Source: Bacillota bacterium
GTDB lineage: Bacteria; Bacillota; Clostridia; Ch29
NCBI GenBank assembly: GCA_013540605.1
Contig: JABVCK010000015.1
Span: 46,909-110,908 of the forward strand
DNA length: 64,000 nt
Direction of reading: 5' to 3'
The position numbers and the translations under genes were made by a program. The notes under the pieces are model-generated. The model was not told the origin of the DNA. It saw only the letters and a list, made by a program, of their open reading frames with translations, and ran no database searches. This document shows positions 17,854 through 27,059 of this stretch, piece after piece; position 1 is the first letter of the stretch; every line of letters begins with the position of its first letter.

Positions 17854-18380
17854 TTTAACTCCTCCTTATCGCTTGTAAGAGAGCTATTTCCAAAATCTTT
17901 TATATAACCAACCAGTTCGATGACAGCATATACAAGCATTAGAATTAGCCCAATGAACATTGCGCTTTCTCCGAAGAACATTGGGATATACAAAAGATCG
18001 CTCAGCTTCCAACGTGTCAGAGAATATACAAAGAACCAATAAGCCCAATATGACAGCCACAAGGATACAATAAGCGATATTAGACCTTTTACTATTTTAA
18101 AAAGCATCATCGTCCTTGGACGCTTGATATATACCGTAAGTACGCCGCATTCTATGTGGTTTCTCTGCTGTGAGGCATTGGCGCCACCCAGCATATAAAG
18201 CCATATGATGGGGAAAAGGAGCATTTCTTCAATTCCCATAAGCGGAGCTTTAAAAACATACCTTAAAATAACCTGAAATACAACTAGTCCGGTTATAAGA
18301 AGCGCCAGGACAAAGGTTACTCCTCTTTGTATAGAGAGTAGTCTGTCAAGTATCCTTTGTATCCAGTTCCTAGGTTTCAT
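17847..18380 (-). CDS. dctQ: TRAP transporter small permease (DctQ family)
   Basis: This 177-residue protein has four predicted helices, with the DctQ signature region IEEMLLFPIIWLYMLGGANASQQRNHIECGVL. It is the membrane partner of DctM. The ATG at 18380 has AAAGGAGGTAG 5 nt upstream. It is preceded by the GntR gene with a 24-bp gap. Confidence 0.93.
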   Translation of the reverse strand: MKPRNWIQRILDRLLSIQRGVTFVLALLITGLVVFQVILRYVFKAPLMGIEEMLLFPIIWLYMLGGANASQQRNHIECGVLTVYIKRPRTMMLFKIVKGLISLIVSLWLSYWAYWFFVYSLTRWKLSDLLYIPMFFGESAMFIGLILMLVYAVIELVGYIKDFGNSSLTSDKEELKC

Positions 18381-18404
18381 TTTTCTACCTCCTTTTTGAG
18401 AGCA

Positions 18405-19067
18405 TCAAGATTCAGTAATTAATTTTTTCATTGTGCTAAGGTCCTCTATGATATAATCAACCGCTAGCTCCTCATTTCCTTCAATTAAGGCTTTTATGAA
18501 TTTATTGTGGATTTTTGAAAGACGTATCTCGGTAGTTCTTCTATCTTCATTCATACATCCATCCAAGTATCTTTTCAAATAGTATACATATCCTCTATGG
18601 CTTTCGTTTCTGAGCAATTTAATAAGTTCATAAATAATCTCATTACCGGATAAATGCGCAATATATAGATGGATATCCATACCGGTTTTACATACTTCAG
18701 ATACATCCTCTTTCTCATAGTCTTCGCTTAACTTTTTATCAAGCTCGGTAAGGTATTTAATGTCATCAGGTTTAATATGTTTTATTGCCTGCCTTACCGC
18801 TACCGGCTCAAGAAGCATCCTCACATCATAGATTTCTTTCATTCTTTTAATAGATAAAGGTGAGATCTGCATTCCTTTCTTAGGTATCACCTTTAACAAG
18901 CCCTGTCCGTTCAAAATGTTTATTGCTTCCCTTACAGGTGTTCTGCTTGTATTCAGTTCCTCTACAATCTCCTTTTCTGATACGAGCTGTCCTGGCTGAT
19001 ATTCACAGGATAATATTTTGTTCTTAATCACATCGTATACTACCTTGGTGCTTGTCTTCATTGCCAT
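18405..19067 (-). CDS. GntR-family regulator with FCD ligand domain (FadR subfamily)
   Basis: This 220-residue protein has an N-terminal winged helix (VYDVIKNKILSCEYQPGQLVSEKEIVEELNTSRTPVREAINIL, shown here by its SRTPVREA recognition-helix motif) and a C-terminal all-helical FCD domain that binds carboxylate effectors through metal-coordinating Asp/His residues. It probably controls this operon; the GTATAC-based palindrome at 22826-22850 is the best candidate operator. I prefer ATG 19067, which follows GAGGGGGG; frames open to 19091. Confidence 0.92.
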   Translation of the reverse strand: MAMKTSTKVVYDVIKNKILSCEYQPGQLVSEKEIVEELNTSRTPVREAINILNGQGLLKVIPKKGMQISPLSIKRMKEIYDVRMLLEPVAVRQAIKHIKPDDIKYLTELDKKLSEDYEKEDVSEVCKTGMDIHLYIAHLSGNEIIYELIKLLRNESHRGYVYYLKRYLDGCMNEDRRTTEIRLSKIHNKFIKALIEGNEELAVDYIIEDLSTMKKLITES

Positions 19068-19110
19068 CTTTTGTTTTGCCCCCCTCATCAAATTAGTTTT
19101 GATTCACTTT

Positions 19111-20193
19111 TTATTCTATATAATTTAACAGGCTTTCTTTATCCATTCCGTTAATACCTAGCTTCTCTAAAGTCCTCCCTTCTGCCCTAAGGTCTCTCTC
19201 TAAAAGCATTGAAGCCAGTTCTACTGTCATATCCATAACCGGTGTCTTAACATTTACTATTTTCGCTAACTCGGTCATAGGTACAAGCCCCATAGGCACA
19301 TCCTCTGTTAAAAACCTCATTTCAATCTTCCCAGGGCCATTAACAATTGCATACGCTTTTACATTTCTTACTATTTCGTATAAACTATCACCTGATGCAC
19401 CATAGTAAGTATACAAACTTTCCTTGATGTCCTTAGCATTTATTCCTAAAGCTCTGCATATTTCCATTCTCTCAGCATCTAACTTTTCTATTAATCTGCC
19501 GATGCTTGGGGTAATGCTGTCATAGTAGTACTTGAAATTTCCTTTGGTTGCTTCTATCCATCCGGTATTTAAAAGTACGGGAAGGGGATGTATTACCGCA
19601 TTCATATTACTCATATCAGATACTAAAACATTCTCTTCCTTAACAAGCTGAGGGTAGGGTTCACTTAAAAGGCTTATTATTTCATCAGCATCAGATGAAG
19701 GGAGAGCTGCAAGAGGCATAGTCTTTTTTATACCACTGATAACCCCAATCCCTGGTTCCTCGACTCTGGAAGCATAGAAAAGACTGTTTGTCTCAGCCAG
19801 CTTTATCTTGGCCTTACAATTTTTCTCCTTCAGCACCCTCTTAAATTCAAGTACTCCGCCTGTTGAACCCGGGCACAATACAACTACCTGTCCATCCTTA
19901 AGTTCAAGAGCCAAATTTTCTGCTATATATTCATGCGCAAAAGCAGGAAGGACTACAAGTATTACATCTGCACCTTCTACAGCCTGTTTTATGTTTGTAG
20001 TAATGTTATCAATTCTTGCAAGCCCATTAAGTGAGACGCCTTTTAACTCAATGCCTCCTTTTTCCTTTATAGGTTCAATCACGCTCTCATACCTGTCATA
20101 CAAACTGGTCTCATATCCCTTTAACTTAAGGTATGCAGCTACACATTGCCCCCCATTTCCTGCACCTAATACTGCATATTTAACATTTTTCAT
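19111..20193 (-). CDS. Opine / octopine dehydrogenase family protein
   Basis: This 360-residue protein begins with a Rossmann fold (KYAVLGAGNGGQCVAAYL) and continues into the octopine/nopaline dehydrogenase helical domain, with MNAVIHPLPVLLNTGWIE supplying the conserved His-Pro motif near 210 and YYDSITPSIGRLIEKLDAER downstream. The family reversibly couples an amino acid and an alpha-keto acid by NAD(P)H-dependent reductive condensation. Within a catabolic operon the oxidative, opine-splitting direction is plausible. ATG 20193 has TGGAGGAAAG upstream; a longer frame to 20286 overlaps the serine dehydratase gene. Confidence 0.88.
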   Translation of the reverse strand: MKNVKYAVLGAGNGGQCVAAYLKLKGYETSLYDRYESVIEPIKEKGGIELKGVSLNGLARIDNITTNIKQAVEGADVILVVLPAFAHEYIAENLALELKDGQVVVLCPGSTGGVLEFKRVLKEKNCKAKIKLAETNSLFYASRVEEPGIGVISGIKKTMPLAALPSSDADEIISLLSEPYPQLVKEENVLVSDMSNMNAVIHPLPVLLNTGWIEATKGNFKYYYDSITPSIGRLIEKLDAERMEICRALGINAKDIKESLYTYYGASGDSLYEIVRNVKAYAIVNGPGKIEMRFLTEDVPMGLVPMTELAKIVNVKTPVMDMTVELASMLLERDLRAEGRTLEKLGINGMDKESLLNYIE

Positions 20194-20212
20194 TTTTCTT
20201 TCCTCCACAAGA

Positions 20213-21784
20213 TTATTTACTGTTGCTTCCAAAGATTTTCTTCTCAATCTTCCTTGCTGTTGGAGTATTGGATATTCCTGCGCCAAGTGTATCCTTTAAT
20301 GAACTATCCATGAGTCTTCCTACTTCGTCAAGCGCCCCTATCATTTCATCTGCCGGGATAACACTGTCAACTCCTGCAAGGGCCATTTCTGCACAAATTA
20401 TGGCATTCACTGCGGCTATTGTATTTCTTTGGATGCAAGGAATTTCAACCATACCTGCCACTGGGTCACAGACCATCCCAAGTATGTTGCCAAAAGCCAG
20501 TGAAACCGCACTTAAAATCTGGTCGTAGTCCCCGTCAAACATATCTACAATTACTGCTGCTGCGATTGCTGACGCCGAACCACATTCTCCCTGGCATCCA
20601 CATACTGCGCCGGATATGCTTGCATTCTCAGCAATGATAATACCTATCCCTGCACCTGTAAAAAGTGATTGTATAACCTTATCCTCCGGTATCCCGTTAG
20701 TCTCTGCTACCGTTATTACCGCAGCAGGTACTGTACCTGCCGAGCCTGCCGTTGGGCAGGCAACAACCTTCCCCATTGACCCGTTAACTTCCATAACAGC
20801 CAGTGCGTTTCTTATTACCTTAGACAGGGTAGTACCGCAAATGCTTCTTTCAGACTTTACAAACCGGTCCATCTTCGCTGCATTGCCCTTAAATATGTTT
20901 CCTAAAAGTTCATTTTCTTTCTCAAGGCCCTTTTGTATAGACTCTTTCATTGTGAGGTAAGCCTCTCTCATTTGTTCAAATACCTGCTCTTCGGTCCTCC
21001 CTGACTTTTCCGCATCAAAGCTAATGACAATGTCACTAATCCTGCAATTATTCTCTTTAGATTTTTCCACAAGTTCTTTGCATGTTTTATAAAAATGTTT
21101 TCCCTGTGTACTCAGCGGCATCACCGCTTTAAGCAGGAATACTTCTTTTATACGGGTGTTATTTTTGATTTTTTCTAATGTGGAAGTATCTATTGCTTTC
21201 CCATTTTCCAGTTTGAATGCAAAACATCCGTCTTTGACCATAAAGCTAGTAATATTTAACTTCTCATCTAAAACATCTGCTACTGATTTCTCAAACTCAG
21301 ACCTGCCTGCTATAGTCAGCCCTATTAGGCAGTCCTGCTTCCCATCAATATCTACTCTATAACCGTTTACTTCTTCAATGTATATGTTGCCTCCACCTAT
21401 TGTTGCAGACCTCATGACTTGCTTATTACCCTTATTGTCTACAAGCTCTATTATGATTGTGCTTGGATGAGCATTTTGAAGCTCTACCTTATCAATTCTA
21501 ACTTCAATGCCCCTATCTTCAGCTATCTCGATAGATTTTCTTATACGTTCATCGTCAACCCCTATTCCCATAACGCCTGCTACAACTGCTACGTCGGTCT
21601 TATGAAATGAATATGTGCTGGCCAGGGAGCCATGGAAAAGCACCGTTATTTCTTTAGGGTCAAAGCCGCAAAGCTGCCCTGCAATCAGGCCTATTCTTAC
21701 AGCGCCCGCAGTATGCGAACTTGAGGGTCCTATCATTATTGGACCGATAATATCAAAGACATCAAAGTTATTTGAATATGTCAT
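20213..21784 (-). CDS. L-serine ammonia-lyase, iron-sulfur type, fused beta-alpha chains
   Basis: This 523-residue protein joins a beta domain (about 1-220, starting FDIIGPIMIGPSSSHTAGAVR) to an alpha domain (about 240-520). Alpha-domain cysteines in SICGTTLSKVI, CGCQGECGSASA and VCDPVAGMVEIPC are positioned to hold the 4Fe-4S cluster that activates the serine hydroxyl. The normal product is pyruvate plus ammonia. In this operon the real substrate may be a serine-like product of opine cleavage rather than free serine. The ATG at 21784 lies behind CAAGGTGA. Confidence 0.92.
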   Translation of the reverse strand: MTYSNNFDVFDIIGPIMIGPSSSHTAGAVRIGLIAGQLCGFDPKEITVLFHGSLASTYSFHKTDVAVVAGVMGIGVDDERIRKSIEIAEDRGIEVRIDKVELQNAHPSTIIIELVDNKGNKQVMRSATIGGGNIYIEEVNGYRVDIDGKQDCLIGLTIAGRSEFEKSVADVLDEKLNITSFMVKDGCFAFKLENGKAIDTSTLEKIKNNTRIKEVFLLKAVMPLSTQGKHFYKTCKELVEKSKENNCRISDIVISFDAEKSGRTEEQVFEQMREAYLTMKESIQKGLEKENELLGNIFKGNAAKMDRFVKSERSICGTTLSKVIRNALAVMEVNGSMGKVVACPTAGSAGTVPAAVITVAETNGIPEDKVIQSLFTGAGIGIIIAENASISGAVCGCQGECGSASAIAAAVIVDMFDGDYDQILSAVSLAFGNILGMVCDPVAGMVEIPCIQRNTIAAVNAIICAEMALAGVDSVIPADEMIGALDEVGRLMDSSLKDTLGAGISNTPTARKIEKKIFGSNSK

Positions 21785-21811
21785 TTTTTCACCTTGCCTT
21801 GTTTAGAATTT

Positions 21812-22804
21812 TTATATTAGATCAAATTTAACTACACCTTCCGTATCCTTTAATTTGTTGTATACAAATTTGGCGGTACCTATATCCAGTGAACCCATAC
21901 CTATTAAGCATGCACATATCAATTCATCAGCATTTTCTCTTCCTGCTTTCTTCCCCGATGCAATATATCCTAACTCTGAATAAATATCTTTTTCACTTAT
22001 CCTTCCGTCTTTAACCAGCTTCAAAAGTTCTCCCCTGTGGGCATTCTGTGCCCAGCTGTCTACAACAAGTTTGTCGCAAGTTAATGGGATTTGCTCATCC
22101 AGCTCCTGATATGAACCTACCGATACTACCAATGCTCCTTTTTTTAACCACTCCTTCATTACCAAAGGCTCATCTGCTATAGTTGCAGTTATTACTATAT
22201 CTGAGTCATCAACTGCTTCTTTATTTGACTTAACCGCCCTTACATTAAGCCCGAGCAGCTCATTCATTTCCTTTGCACATTTAACTGCTGCTTCTTCTCT
22301 GATATCTGCTACTCTAATTTCCTTGATGTCTATAACCTCATTTAACGCCAGGATGTGCATCCTTCCCTGAAGTCCGGCTCCTATTATTCCGACTACTGCC
22401 GAATCTTTTCTCGCGAGATACTTTACTGCAACAGCGGTAGCAGCGCCTGTCCTTATCGCCGTAATATATGTACCATCAACAACTGCAATTGGACAGCCTG
22501 TTTCAGGCTCAGTCAGTATTATTGTGGCGTGTATGAAGGGTAGCCCCTTTTCGGGATTCTTAGTATAGCCAGAAGCAAATTTTACCCCCATTGCTTTTAG
22601 GGAATCCACATACGCAGGCATGGAATTAGCTGAGCCGAAGAAATGAGGCCATTCCCCATTTATCCCCATATTCAGATTTATTTTTGCAGGCATGACCACT
22701 TTATCAAGGCCGTGGTCCTTATAGACCTGCTCTACTACATCAACTGCCTCCTTTGCACTTAATACTTTTTTCACCTGATCGCCGCTTATTAGAATAATAC
22801 TCAA
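21812..22804 (-). CDS. Ornithine cyclodeaminase / mu-crystallin family protein, paralogue 2
   Basis: This 330-residue homologue of the product of 15447-16451 shares FGSANSMPAYVDSLKAMGVKFASG, the AIRTGAATAVAVKYLARKD region and the Rossmann motif GIIGAGLQGRMH. It is the first gene of the operon. I prefer TTG 22804, which has AAGGAGG with 9-nt spacing; an ATG-like extension to 22840 would start inside the operator. The two paralogues differ enough throughout that they are probably not redundant. The reaction is unassigned. Confidence 0.88.
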   Translation of the reverse strand: MSIILISGDQVKKVLSAKEAVDVVEQVYKDHGLDKVVMPAKINLNMGINGEWPHFFGSANSMPAYVDSLKAMGVKFASGYTKNPEKGLPFIHATIILTEPETGCPIAVVDGTYITAIRTGAATAVAVKYLARKDSAVVGIIGAGLQGRMHILALNEVIDIKEIRVADIREEAAVKCAKEMNELLGLNVRAVKSNKEAVDDSDIVITATIADEPLVMKEWLKKGALVVSVGSYQELDEQIPLTCDKLVVDSWAQNAHRGELLKLVKDGRISEKDIYSELGYIASGKKAGRENADELICACLIGMGSLDIGTAKFVYNKLKDTEGVVKFDLI

Positions 22805-22825
22805 TACCTTATACCTCCTTTTCAT

Positions 22826-22850
22826 ATATGTATACGTCAAGTATACATAT
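22826..22850. promoter_or_regulatory. 25-bp palindromic operator overlapping the operon promoter
   Basis: ATATGTATAC and GTATACATAT are perfect 10-bp arms around GTCAA. Each arm contains a self-complementary GTATAC, giving two half-sites 11 bp (one helical turn) apart. FCD-type GntR regulators commonly bind such TGTATACA-like palindromes. The site contains the probable -10 box, so bound regulator should block transcription. Confidence 0.72.
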
Positions 22851-22857
22851 TGGGCAA
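22829..22857 (-). promoter_or_regulatory. Probable promoter of the TRAP/opine operon
   Basis: On the minus strand TTGCCC (22857-22852) is followed after exactly 17 nt by TATACA (22834-22829). The start site would be about 15-20 nt before the AAGGAGG of the first gene. The -10 box lies within the 25-bp palindrome. Confidence 0.55.
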
Positions 22858-22916
22858 AAATTATTTTGTTCCGGATTTAGGATTGGAACAATTAATCATC
22901 ATGGGACTATCGTTAT

Positions 22917-22955
22917 GTATACATGAAGTATACTTATGCGGTACTTGAAGTATAT
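22917..22955. promoter_or_regulatory. Two further GTATAC-type half-site pairs upstream of the operon
   Basis: GTATAC at 22917-22922 and 22928-22933 repeat the 11-bp spacing of the main operator, with ATGAA between. A weaker copy (GGTAC, TTGAA, GTATAT) lies at 22940-22955. The common unit ACNTSAAGTATA occurs at 22834, 22921 and 22943; the last two are 22 bp (two helical turns) apart. In 22956-23134 I see only AT-rich sequence with three short GTTAATTTTT repeats near 23052-23078. Confidence 0.6.
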
Positions 22956-23134
22956 ATTCTGCATGATTTCTTATATTCCTTCTTAAACAATTTAAATAAT
23001 AAAAAAAATTAATCCACATATCGTCTGTTATCTGTCTTATAGGAGCTTTTTTGTTAATTTTTGTTAATTTTTGTTAAATAGCCTGTCTGCTTCCACTATA
23101 CATTTAGAAAGAAGTCCCGTTCGACAAGTATTGG

Positions 23135-24103
23135 CTATTTCCCGTACCCCGCAATGTGAATAAATCTTATCCCCCTCCAGTTATAAAACACCAGGGGATA
23201 GTTATCCCTATCGATTGTATGGCAGGATATCAGTATCCTGTTAAGATCATTCGGCTCCGGATTGGAAACAACCACAAGGGAATGGTTATAGTTGCTTGAA
23301 TAGGAAAAATCCAGTTGGATAATGTCTCCGGGCCTTAGGTCGGAGGGCAGTACTTCCTTACCCTGTGGGCCCACACCCCTGTTGTTTATCAGAAACTTGT
23401 AGAAAAACTCCACCCCGGTCCATGACGGCGACCGGTTATTGAGACTGTGATAATACCAGCCGGTCCACTTCCTTTCATTCATGGGGCACCCTCCGGCGTG
23501 GACAACCTGTGAACAGAAATTTGTACAATCTCCACCGAGGTCTTCAAAATCATAGTACCTGGGGTTGCGGCCCAGGGCCCACCGGTGTGCATAGCGTACT
23601 GCAGCTTCCCGGTCATATGCATGTATCCTGGATTTGCTGTCCCCCTCTCTGGCAAATATAGCGTCCGGAACGTTGAATCCCAGGTTCAGTATGGATTTTC
23701 TGCTTTTTAGGAAAGTACCCAGTTCGTCCTTGTACCTGTGGTCGATTATGCGCCATTTGCCCAGGCGCTTTATTAGTTTTATCCGATGCATAAGCCCTTT
23801 CATAGAAGACCGGGTATTTGCAGTTACAGCAAATACTACTCTATGGTTCTCTTCAACGTCCACCCACGCCCTGCGGCACCTTATCCGAACGGTTATAAAG
23901 TTCAGCTCCAGCTCCCATTCATTGTATGTTAATCCCTTTGCCCTGGCAATCTCCAGCTCTTTGACGCAGCGGCGCTCTTCGTCCTCCATCCTTTCTCCCT
24001 CGCAAAAGCTTTCAAAGCCCATCCCGCATTTCTGTGAAAGCGCCTGGTATCTCCGCCTGAAATACTGCTCAACAATCTCGCGTATTATGCCCGCGTCGTC
24101 CAT
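23135..24103 (-). CDS. Amidase-domain protein (putative amidase_6 family)
   Basis: This 322-residue protein has a C-terminal papain-like amidase domain: YDREAAVRYAHRWALGRNPRYYDF, then GGDCTNFCSQVVHAGGCP with the catalytic Cys, and YNHSLVVVSN with the catalytic His. The N-terminal part (about 1-160) is an NTF2-like segment often found before this domain. There is no signal peptide, which suggests an intracellular or sporulation role, as in related Bacillus proteins. ATG 24103 has AAGGAGGGAAG upstream. Confidence 0.88.
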   Translation of the reverse strand: MDDAGIIREIVEQYFRRRYQALSQKCGMGFESFCEGERMEDEERRCVKELEIARAKGLTYNEWELELNFITVRIRCRRAWVDVEENHRVVFAVTANTRSSMKGLMHRIKLIKRLGKWRIIDHRYKDELGTFLKSRKSILNLGFNVPDAIFAREGDSKSRIHAYDREAAVRYAHRWALGRNPRYYDFEDLGGDCTNFCSQVVHAGGCPMNERKWTGWYYHSLNNRSPSWTGVEFFYKFLINNRGVGPQGKEVLPSDLRPGDIIQLDFSYSSNYNHSLVVVSNPEPNDLNRILISCHTIDRDNYPLVFYNWRGIRFIHIAGYGK

Positions 24104-24201
24104 CAATCTTCCCTCCTTGCCTTCTCTACAAAATATGCACAAAAAGAGGGAAAAATGTTATACCTGCCAAACAAAAATACCCCTTCCGGGGTATTCAACG
24201 A

Positions 24202-24690
24202 TTATAGTTTTTTACCACAATTTGAGCAAAAATCAGCACCTATCTGGTTCAGCGTTCCGCAGTCTTCACATACTTCACCGTTAGAAACCTCTACCTTGTA
24301 CCCATCCTTATCCTCGACAACCCTGCTTGTCCTTTCAAGCTTCCTTCCGCAGTGATGGCAGTACTGTTGGGTGGCATTTACAATTTCGCCGCAGTCCCTG
24401 CAGATGCTGCCTCCTTTAAGATGTGCAGTCTTCTGGTTGAGCTTCTTGATTTTATACTCAATCTCGTCAATAAGCTGGCATTTATCCGTCACATCAGGCG
24501 ATTTTGGGTTTCCCGCTTTGTAATTCTCATAAACCGCTTTTCCTATCTCTTCATACAGTTTATTAATCCTATCCTTTTCGGCCGCAATATCAAGTTTAAC
24601 TTTAGTCACTTCGAACACTTCACTCGATTTTTGGGAAAGTATTTTTGTTCCCTGAGACACCTTTTTGCCTATATCATCCCATATACTCAT
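24202..24690 (-). CDS. Zinc-ribbon protein with coiled-coil N-terminus
   Basis: This 162-residue protein starts with an amphipathic, coiled-coil segment (KLDIAAEKDRINKLYEEIGKAV) and ends with two double-Cys zinc ribbons: CRDCGEIVNATQQYCHHCG near 97-115 and CEDCGTLNQIGADFCSNCG near 141-159. All eight zinc ligands are present. This architecture is common in clostridial genomes, but its function is not established. The ATG follows GGGGGAAGACTG. Confidence 0.82.
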   Translation of the reverse strand: MSIWDDIGKKVSQGTKILSQKSSEVFEVTKVKLDIAAEKDRINKLYEEIGKAVYENYKAGNPKSPDVTDKCQLIDEIEYKIKKLNQKTAHLKGGSICRDCGEIVNATQQYCHHCGRKLERTSRVVEDKDGYKVEVSNGEVCEDCGTLNQIGADFCSNCGKKL

Positions 24691-24733
24691 CAGTCTTCCC
24701 CCTATATATTAATCTATCTACTATTATTATACA

Positions 24734-26014
24734 CTACAACAGCTTCTTGGCAAATATGCCCGTTAAGCCGCCTTTGCCGACGCGCTTGCCGATCGTTTCT
24801 AAGGAGGCGGTATACAAACCTTTCTGCTTCATCCGCTCGAAATACTGGGCTCCGGAAAAGGTATACTTTTCGTTTCTGCCTTCCTTATCCTTGATCCTAT
24901 CCCCGGTATATTTGATAAAATCCCCCGAAGCGGTTTCCTCATCCAGTCTCAGCAAGGGCATTGATAGCACGTACCTGACCGCATTATGCCCCGCCAGCGT
25001 TCCGGTAAGTATTGCTTCGGTATGGCCGACCAGGGGGCCCGCCTTTTCCCCTGCGCAGAACAGGTTCTTCCCGCTGCTTACCTGCATTGTGTCCTCCCGT
25101 ATGACCATAGCGGTCATTCTTACAGAATTACCTTTTCCCCCTGCATATGGATCCTCGTACCTGACCCTCTCAAAGCCCGGTATCTTCCTGAGCTTTTCCA
25201 GCGGAAACCATGGTGCCATCATCTTTGCGTGGCCGGTATCCAGTAGTACAATGTTGTTCATGTAATCCTCTGTCCCGTACTGCTGGCAAACCTTCCTGCC
25301 CAGTGAACCCTCTGTTATCAAATCCTTGGGGATAGGTACCACAGCAATGCCCTTTCTGTCCAGCCTCTCCACAATATCCCGCGAAAGGGAATCCTTGAGC
25401 AGTTTGCACGAACCGCTTACCGCACCCTCGGTACCATCCGGTTGAACCGCCGCAAACTCTTCGATGCCCGCTTCCTCGCACAGACTGACCCTTCCCCCGA
25501 AGGCCGGACATCTTATTATGCACATCACGCACCCCCGTCCCCTTGCCTTGCAGCTCTTTACAGGGCCTGCGCTTCCGGTGGCATCGATAAATACATCTCC
25601 GGCAAATTCCCTGCCGTCCGAGGATTTGACTTTAAGGATCTTTCCATTATCAACGCTCACCTTGCTGACCCTTGTCTGGTATTCCACCGTTACGCCCGCT
25701 GCCTGCAGCGCCCTTTCTACCTCCCTTAATACCCGTGTGATATCATAAAGGCTTGCATGCTTATGGCCGGGAAAATCAACGTTCGTGTGCCTGGCCGCCC
25801 TGTCGCAAGCCTTTATCAGCTCTCCTCCGCCCATGAAAATCAATTCTTCCGCGGCCGTCAGCCTGCCGTTATTCCTCATTATTCCGCCTACCAAGCCTGT
25901 ACCTAAAAGCATGTCGGTCCTTTCGAGCAGCTGGGTCTCCGCCCCAGCCCTGGATGCGGCATATGCTGCAGCACACCCTGCCCAACCGCCTCCAACAACA
26001 ACTACCCTGGCCAC
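24734..26014 (-). CDS. FAD-dependent oxidoreductase (GidA/FAD_oxidored-like)
   Basis: This 426-residue flavoprotein starts with a dinucleotide-binding motif VVVVGGGWAGCAAAYAASRAGA and a LLERTDMLLGTGLVGG stretch. DVFIDATGSAG is the second FAD contact and NLFCAGEKAGPLVGHTEAILTG the C-terminal FAD motif. Cys pairs in CKARGRGCVMCIIRCP could bind a cluster or zinc. It is related to the GidA/TrmFO-style superfamily but is not either enzyme. The substrate is unknown. The start is GTG behind AGAGGGATAGG. Confidence 0.82.
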   Translation of the reverse strand: MARVVVVGGGWAGCAAAYAASRAGAETQLLERTDMLLGTGLVGGIMRNNGRLTAAEELIFMGGGELIKACDRAARHTNVDFPGHKHASLYDITRVLREVERALQAAGVTVEYQTRVSKVSVDNGKILKVKSSDGREFAGDVFIDATGSAGPVKSCKARGRGCVMCIIRCPAFGGRVSLCEEAGIEEFAAVQPDGTEGAVSGSCKLLKDSLSRDIVERLDRKGIAVVPIPKDLITEGSLGRKVCQQYGTEDYMNNIVLLDTGHAKMMAPWFPLEKLRKIPGFERVRYEDPYAGGKGNSVRMTAMVIREDTMQVSSGKNLFCAGEKAGPLVGHTEAILTGTLAGHNAVRYVLSMPLLRLDEETASGDFIKYTGDRIKDKEGRNEKYTFSGAQYFERMKQKGLYTASLETIGKRVGKGGLTGIFAKKLL

Positions 26015-26124
26015 CCTATCCCTCTTTCCCTCTGATAAGATTTTCCGTCTGCCGGACCAGTGAATACATCCGCTATATTTAGGCTGACCATTCCGGGTGT
26101 TAATTATCCATCTGGGACATTCCG

Positions 26125-27033
26125 TCAGGACCCGGTTGTTTCTTTCAATCCGGCTGTGTTCATGTTCATGATAGTTACAGCCGATATTACGAGTACCATC
26201 CCAATAAACTGTGTAGGCGCCAGCGTTTCGCTGAGGACCAGTACCCCCATTGACACGGTTACGACCGGTTCAAAGGTGCTCAGGATGGAAGCCCTGGAGG
26301 AACCTACCTCCCGTACGCCAAGATAAAACATTATTGAAGAGATAACCGTTGAAAAAACAGCGATTATTATTATGGAGGCCCATACCCAGGGAGAGACGCG
26401 GACTTGCAACTGCCCGGTCAGCGCCCCTGTAACGGCCATGGACACAGCGGCAAAGGTTGCCAGATAAGTCGTCACCGTTACAGAATCCAAACCATCCAGT
26501 ATCTTTGCGTATTTGCTGCCGAGCAGTATAATATACGCACTGTAGAACACTGATGCACACAGCGAGATAAGCACCCCTATCCAGTTGATATACATACCCC
26601 TGGCCCACATCATAAGAACGCTCCCCGTCATTGCCATAACCAAAGCCACAACCTGTTTTGCAGCAGCCCGCTCCTTCAATACCAAGAGCATAAAAGCGTT
26701 TACTATAACCGGATACAGGTAGAAAATCATAGAGCTTAAAGATACCGGGATATAGTTTATTGCGGAGAAATAACACATAGATACGATGAAATATATTACT
26801 CCTCCTATTATGAACAAAGCCAGCCCCTGATGTACGGTGACCTTGACCTTCTGTCTTCTCACGGGGACAAGATTAAAAGCCCATAGAATTGCAGCAGCTA
26901 TTGAAAACCTCATTGTAAGAACAAACAAAGCGTTTGCCCCTTCATCATAGGCCAGCTTGGCCATTACACCCATTATTCCGAACAATGCCGCTGAAACCAG
27001 GACCAAAACACTGCCCCTCAGCTTGCCGTCCAT
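26125..27033 (-). CDS. EamA-family DMT transporter
   Basis: This 302-residue protein has ten predicted membrane helices in two EamA repeats (about 5-140 and 155-290). It contains GSVLVLVSAALFGIMGVMAK at the start and SRASILSTFEPVVTVSMGVLVL near 235, the usual repeat-2 motif. It likely exports a metabolite or amino acid; specificity is not predictable. It lies 26 bp downstream of glyA on the same strand. Confidence 0.9.
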   Translation of the reverse strand: MDGKLRGSVLVLVSAALFGIMGVMAKLAYDEGANALFVLTMRFSIAAAILWAFNLVPVRRQKVKVTVHQGLALFIIGGVIYFIVSMCYFSAINYIPVSLSSMIFYLYPVIVNAFMLLVLKERAAAKQVVALVMAMTGSVLMMWARGMYINWIGVLISLCASVFYSAYIILLGSKYAKILDGLDSVTVTTYLATFAAVSMAVTGALTGQLQVRVSPWVWASIIIIAVFSTVISSIMFYLGVREVGSSRASILSTFEPVVTVSMGVLVLSETLAPTQFIGMVLVISAVTIMNMNTAGLKETTGS

Positions 27034-27059
27034 AGATGTCCCCCCGTCAAACCAGTCTT

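Noticed and set aside
21812..22804. Naming this gene ornithine cyclodeaminase outright
   Set aside because: The family covers several reactions, and no arginine/ornithine catabolic genes surround it.
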